Shown one piece after another: positions 60,366-64,000 of a stretch of 64,000 bases of DNA; the first letter of the stretch is position 1, and every line of letters starts with the position of its first letter. The DNA comes from Nonomuraea fuscirosea (GTDB taxonomy: Bacteria > Actinomycetota > Actinomycetes > Streptosporangiales > Streptosporangiaceae), in contig NZ_PVNG01000015.1 of the NCBI RefSeq assembly GCF_003001935.1, positions 1-64,000 on the forward strand, in the 5' to 3' direction. The translations under genes were made by a program, and so were the position numbers. A model generated the notes under the pieces. That model was given only the letters and a program-made list of their open reading frames with translations, searched no databases and was not told the origin of the DNA.

Positions 60366-63311
60366 GTGAAGTACAGACCTCCGATTCTCTTGACCCGCTT
60401 AGCGAGGCGGCTCGCCGTGGCGACGACCCTCGTCCTCGTGGCGGGCGCGACCGCGGCCGTCACGGCCACTCCCGCCCAGGCCGCGGTGGCCTGCGACGTG
60501 ACGTACGCGGCCAACCAGTGGACGAGCGGCCAGAACCAGGGCGGTTTCACCGCGAACATCACGCTGAAGAACACCGGTGACCCCATCACGTCGTGGTCCT
60601 TGGCCTTCGACTTCCCGACCACGGGCCAGCGGTACACCCCGACCGGCTGGGGCGCCAACTGGAGCCAGTCGGGCACCCGCGTGACCGGCACCAACATGCC
60701 GTGGAACGGCAGCCTGGCCACCGGCGCCTCCACGAACATCGGCTTCAACGGCACCTGGACGGGCAGCAACCCGAGCCCGGCCACGTTCAGCGTCAACGGG
60801 GTCACCTGCGGCGCCACCGGCAACGCGCCCACCGTCTCGCTGACCTCGCCCACCGCGGGCCAGACGTTCACCGCCCCCGCCACCGTGCCGATCACCGCCA
60901 CCGCGGCCGACTCCGACGGCACCGTCGCCAAGGTCGACTTCTACCAGGGCTCCACGCTGCTGGGCACCGACACCTCCTCCCCGTACGCCTACACCTGGTC
61001 GAACGTGGCCGCCGGCAGCTACTCGATCACCGCCAGGGCCACCGACAACAGCGGCCTGGTCACCACCTCCGCCCCGGTCGGGATCACGGTCTCGCCGAAC
61101 TCGGGCCCGGCACTCGTGGTCAGCCCGACGACGATCTCCGTGCCGGAGACCGGCACCGCGTCCTTCGGCGTGCGGCTGTCGCAGGCCCCGTCGGCGAACG
61201 TGAGCGTCTCCGTCGCCCGCGTCAGCGGTGACGCCGACCTCACCGTCTCCGGCTCCGCCACCAGGACGTTCACACCGTCGAACTGGAACACCGTGCAGGA
61301 CGTCACGCTGGCCGCGGCCGACGACGACGACACCACGGCGGGCTCGGCCGTCTTCCGGGTCAGCGCCAGCGGCTACACCCCGGTCGACGTGACGGCCAAC
61401 GAGGCGGACGACGACGTCGGCGGCGACAACGAGTACGTGGCCCGCTTCGTCGAGCTCTACAACGAGCTGCACGACCCGGCCAACGGCTACTTCTCGCCCG
61501 AGGGCGTGCCGTACCACTCGATCGAGACGTTCATGGTCGAGGCGCCGGACCACGGGCACGAGACCACGTCCGAGGCCTACAGCTACTACCTGTGGCTGGA
61601 GGCGACGTACGGGCAGGTGACCGGCGACTGGTCGAAGTTCAACGCCGCGTGGGCCTCGATGGAGAAGTACATCATCCCGGCCACCGCCGACCAGCCGACG
61701 AACTCCTTCTACGACCCCTCGAAGCCGGCGACGTACGCGGCCGAGTACGACACGATCAACAGCTACCCGACGCAGATCGACTCCAGCGTCAGCGTCGGCA
61801 CCGACCCGATCGCCGGCGAGCTGCAGAGCGCGTACGGCAGCCGCGACGTCTACGGCATGCACTGGTTGCTCGACGTCGACAACACCTACGGCTTCGGCCG
61901 CTGCGGCGACGGCACGACCAGGCCCGCCTACATCAACACCTACCAGCGCGGCCCCGAGGAGTCGGTCTTCGAGACGATCCCGCAGCCGTCCTGCGACACC
62001 TTCGCCCACGGCGGCACGAACGGCTTCCTGGACCTGTTCATCAAGGACTCCTCGTACGCCAAGCAGTGGAAGTACACCAACGCCCCCGACGCCGACGCCC
62101 GCGCGGTCCAGGCCGCCTACTGGGCGCTGACCTGGGCCAAGGAGCAGAACAAGGCCGGTGACATCTCCGCCACCGTGGCCAAGGCGGCCAAGATGGGCGA
62201 CTACCTGCGTTACGCGATGTACGACAAGTACTTCAAGCAGCCCGGGTGCACGAGCCCCTCGTGCCCGGCGGGCACCGGCAAGAACGCCTCCAACTACCTG
62301 CTGTCCTGGTACTACGCCTGGGGCGGCGCGACCGACTCCAACGCCGGCTGGGCCTGGCGGATCGGCTCCAGCCACAACCACGCCGGCTACCAGAACCCGT
62401 TCGCGGCGTGGGCGCTGTCCAACGTGACCGAGCTGCGGCCGAAGAGCTCGACCGGCGCGACCGACTGGAGCACCAGCCTGACCAGGCAGCTGCAGTTCTA
62501 CACGTGGCTGCAGTCGGCCGAGGGCGCCATCGCCGGCGGCGCGACCAACAGCTGGCAGGGTCACTACGCCACGCCGCCGTCCGGGCTGCCGAAGTTCCAC
62601 GGCATGACCTACGACTGGCAGCCGGTCTACCACGACCCGCCGTCGAACCAGTGGTTCGGCTTCCAGGCGTGGACGATGGACCGGGTGGCGCAGCTCTACT
62701 ACGCCACCGGCAACGCCGACGCCAAGGCGCTGCTGGACAAGTGGGTGTCGTGGGCGCTGGACAACACCACGATCAACGCCGACGGCAGCTACGAGATCCC
62801 GTCCACGCTGCGCTGGACCGGCCAGCCCGCGGGCAACTTCAGCTCCGCCTCCGGCATGCCGCCGGCCAACCCCGGCCTGCACGTGACCGTCGTGGACCAC
62901 ACGCAGGACGTGGGCGTCGCGGGTTCGTACGCCAAGGTCCTGATGTACTACGCGGCCAGGGCCGACCACGCCGAGGCCCGTGACACGGCCAAGGCGCTGC
63001 TCGACGGCGTCTGGGACAACCGCGACGCCGAGGGCGTGTCGGTGCCGGAGACCAAGACCGACTACCAGCGCCTGAACGACCCCGTGTACGTCCCGGCCGG
63101 CTGGAGCGGCGAGATGCCCAACGGCGACCCGATCAACTCGAACTCCACGTTCATGTCGATCAGGTCGTTCTACGAGGACGACCCGGACTGGCCGCGGGTG
63201 CAGGCGTTCCTGAACGGCACCGGCTCCGCGCCGGTCTTCAACTACCACCGGTTCTGGGCGCAGGTGGACGTCGCCGTCGCCCTGGCCGAGTACGGGCGGC
63301 TCTTCCCGTGA
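60366..63311 (+). CDS. Secreted GH48 cellobiohydrolase with CBM2, Ig-like and Calx-beta-like domains
   Basis: 981 residues. A signal peptide ends at AQAA, followed by a CBM2 (about residues 40-145) almost matching that of the GH6 protein. Then come a Big/Ig-like domain (about 150-240, starting PTVSLTSPTAGQTF), one Calx-beta-like domain (about 250-355) and the GH48 catalytic domain. Its catalytic Glu region reads DHGHETTSEAYSYYLWLEA. This exoglucanase is a key processive cellulase. The GTG start at 60366 has GGAG 6 bases upstream. It overlaps the GH9 gene by GTGA. Confidence 0.93.
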   Translation: MKYRPPILLTRLARRLAVATTLVLVAGATAAVTATPAQAAVACDVTYAANQWTSGQNQGGFTANITLKNTGDPITSWSLAFDFPTTGQRYTPTGWGANWSQSGTRVTGTNMPWNGSLATGASTNIGFNGTWTGSNPSPATFSVNGVTCGATGNAPTVSLTSPTAGQTFTAPATVPITATAADSDGTVAKVDFYQGSTLLGTDTSSPYAYTWSNVAAGSYSITARATDNSGLVTTSAPVGITVSPNSGPALVVSPTTISVPETGTASFGVRLSQAPSANVSVSVARVSGDADLTVSGSATRTFTPSNWNTVQDVTLAAADDDDTTAGSAVFRVSASGYTPVDVTANEADDDVGGDNEYVARFVELYNELHDPANGYFSPEGVPYHSIETFMVEAPDHGHETTSEAYSYYLWLEATYGQVTGDWSKFNAAWASMEKYIIPATADQPTNSFYDPSKPATYAAEYDTINSYPTQIDSSVSVGTDPIAGELQSAYGSRDVYGMHWLLDVDNTYGFGRCGDGTTRPAYINTYQRGPEESVFETIPQPSCDTFAHGGTNGFLDLFIKDSSYAKQWKYTNAPDADARAVQAAYWALTWAKEQNKAGDISATVAKAAKMGDYLRYAMYDKYFKQPGCTSPSCPAGTGKNASNYLLSWYYAWGGATDSNAGWAWRIGSSHNHAGYQNPFAAWALSNVTELRPKSSTGATDWSTSLTRQLQFYTWLQSAEGAIAGGATNSWQGHYATPPSGLPKFHGMTYDWQPVYHDPPSNQWFGFQAWTMDRVAQLYYATGNADAKALLDKWVSWALDNTTINADGSYEIPSTLRWTGQPAGNFSSASGMPPANPGLHVTVVDHTQDVGVAGSYAKVLMYYAARADHAEARDTAKALLDGVWDNRDAEGVSVPETKTDYQRLNDPVYVPAGWSGEMPNGDPINSNSTFMSIRSFYEDDPDWPRVQAFLNGTGSAPVFNYHRFWAQVDVAVALAEYGRLFP

Positions 63312-64000
63312 GAAAGGCAGCCATCACAGCCGCGGCGTCGCTGGTCCTGTCCCTGATGGGGGCAGGGCCGGCGGCCCCGGCCGACGCGGCGGCGCCCGCC
63401 TTCGCCTACGGCGAGGCGCTGCAGAAGTCGCTGTTCTTCTACGAGGCCCAGCAGTCGGGCGAGCTGCCCGGCTGGAACCGGGTCTCCTGGCGCGGGGACT
63501 CGGGCCTGGACGACGGCGAGGACGCCGGAGTCGATCTCACGGGCGGCTGGTACGACGCGGGCGACCACGTCAAGTTCGGCTTCCCGATGGCCTTCTCCGC
63601 CACGATGCTGGCCTGGGGCGCGGTCGAGTACCGCGACGCCTACGCCTCCTCCGGCCAGCTCTCCCACCTGCTGAACAACCTCAAGTTCGTCAACGACTAC
63701 TTCGTCAAGGCGCACCCGTCGCCGAACGTGCTCTACGGGCAGGTCGGCAGCGGCGGCACGGACCACGCCTGGTGGGGCCCGGCCGAGGCGATGGCGATGG
63801 CGCGGCCGGCGTACAAGATCGACGCGTCGTGCGGCGGGTCGGACCTGGCGGGGGAGACGGCGGCGGCGATGGCGGCCTCCTCGATCGTCTTCCGCCCGAC
63901 AAATCCGTCTTATGCCGACACGTTGGTGACGCACGCCAAGCAGCTGTACTCCTTCGCCGACACCGTCAGGAAGAAGTACAGCGAGTGCATCACCGACGCC
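63308..64000 (+). CDS. Secreted GH9 endoglucanase (partial, runs off the window)
   Basis: 231 codons are present before the window ends. A signal peptide (AAITAAASLVLSLMGAG then PADAAA) precedes the GH9 N-terminal catalytic region, with the catalytic-base Asp motif DAGDHVKFGFP and the LSHLLNNLKFVNDYFVKAHP segment. The GTG start at 63308 overlaps the GH48 stop (GTGA), so the two cellulases are translated as one unit and share the CebR box. The 3' part (catalytic Glu, any CBM) is outside the window. Confidence 0.88.
   Translation, partial: MRKAAITAAASLVLSLMGAGPAAPADAAAPAFAYGEALQKSLFFYEAQQSGELPGWNRVSWRGDSGLDDGEDAGVDLTGGWYDAGDHVKFGFPMAFSATMLAWGAVEYRDAYASSGQLSHLLNNLKFVNDYFVKAHPSPNVLYGQVGSGGTDHAWWGPAEAMAMARPAYKIDASCGGSDLAGETAAAMAASSIVFRPTNPSYADTLVTHAKQLYSFADTVRKKYSECITDA

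Noticed and set aside
60399..63248. 949-residue minus-strand frame over GH48
   Set aside because: It is antisense to a well-supported GH48 gene with a full set of domains and motifs. Its Arg/Gly/Val-rich composition is that of a GC-rich shadow frame.

Overview
The window is high-GC actinobacterial chromosome. The gene content (geosmin synthase, Family 2B encapsulins, EtfD-type Fe-S oxidoreductase, CsoR and STAS regulators, GH6/GH48/GH9 cellulases, many GntR/TetR/MarR regulators) and frequent GTG starts with 4-bp ATGA/GTGA overlaps suggest a filamentous member of Streptosporangiales, probably Nonomuraea or a relative. The genus is inference. I see no rRNA, tRNA, CRISPR array, insertion sequence or prophage.

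Layout. 1-2518: end of clpC with its terminator, a 15-bp tandem repeat, then a GntR regulator divergent from a PEBP-cupin pair across a palindromic operator. 2604-4077: TetR/SDR divergent pair. 4433-9182: an orphan EboE-like protein and a tungstate/molybdate locus (divergent HTH-periplasmic-binding regulator; tupA-tupB-tupC, the last with an N-terminal heptapeptide repeat). 9358-11949: MarR, two tandem cupins, a 30-bp repeat and mutY. 12029-16825: a membrane-anchored protein, disA, radA, a MerR-thioredoxin pair and a methyltransferase. 17030-21529: TIM-barrel isomerase, methyltransferase, TetR, and etfD. 21675-30527: a glycosyltransferase with an unknown partner, CsoR, several unknown proteins, a gamma-carbonic anhydrase, a DivIVA-like coiled coil, GntR/UTRA and VanZ.

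30584-35498 holds a 2-aminomuconate/kynurenine catabolic operon (aldehyde dehydrogenase, hydratase/decarboxylase, RidA-type deaminase, kynureninase). A 40-codon remnant in it looks like the two ends of a deleted amidohydrolase (ACMSD-like) gene. 35533-42746 holds assorted enzymes, a NERD-nuclease/pseudokinase fusion and a DJ-1/MarR unit. 43150-44833 has two paralogous small secreted proteins flanking an NlpC/P60 hydrolase.

The most striking locus is 45435-52621, a tight five-gene minus-strand operon: polyprenyl diphosphate synthase, IspH, two different Family 2B encapsulin shell proteins with inserted cyclic-nucleotide-binding domains, and a bifunctional geosmin synthase. It reads as a terpenoid nanocompartment that couples precursor supply, shell and cyclase. 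The two shell proteins differ in whether key residues of the nucleotide pocket are kept.

52828-57505 contains a small unknown gene, a zinc alcohol dehydrogenase, an epimerase, an RsbW-like ATPase, a FolP2-type DHPS homologue and a DUF1992 protein. 57746-64000 is a secreted cellulase locus: GH6 divergent from GH48-GH9, with a CebR/CelR-type operator in front of each transcript.
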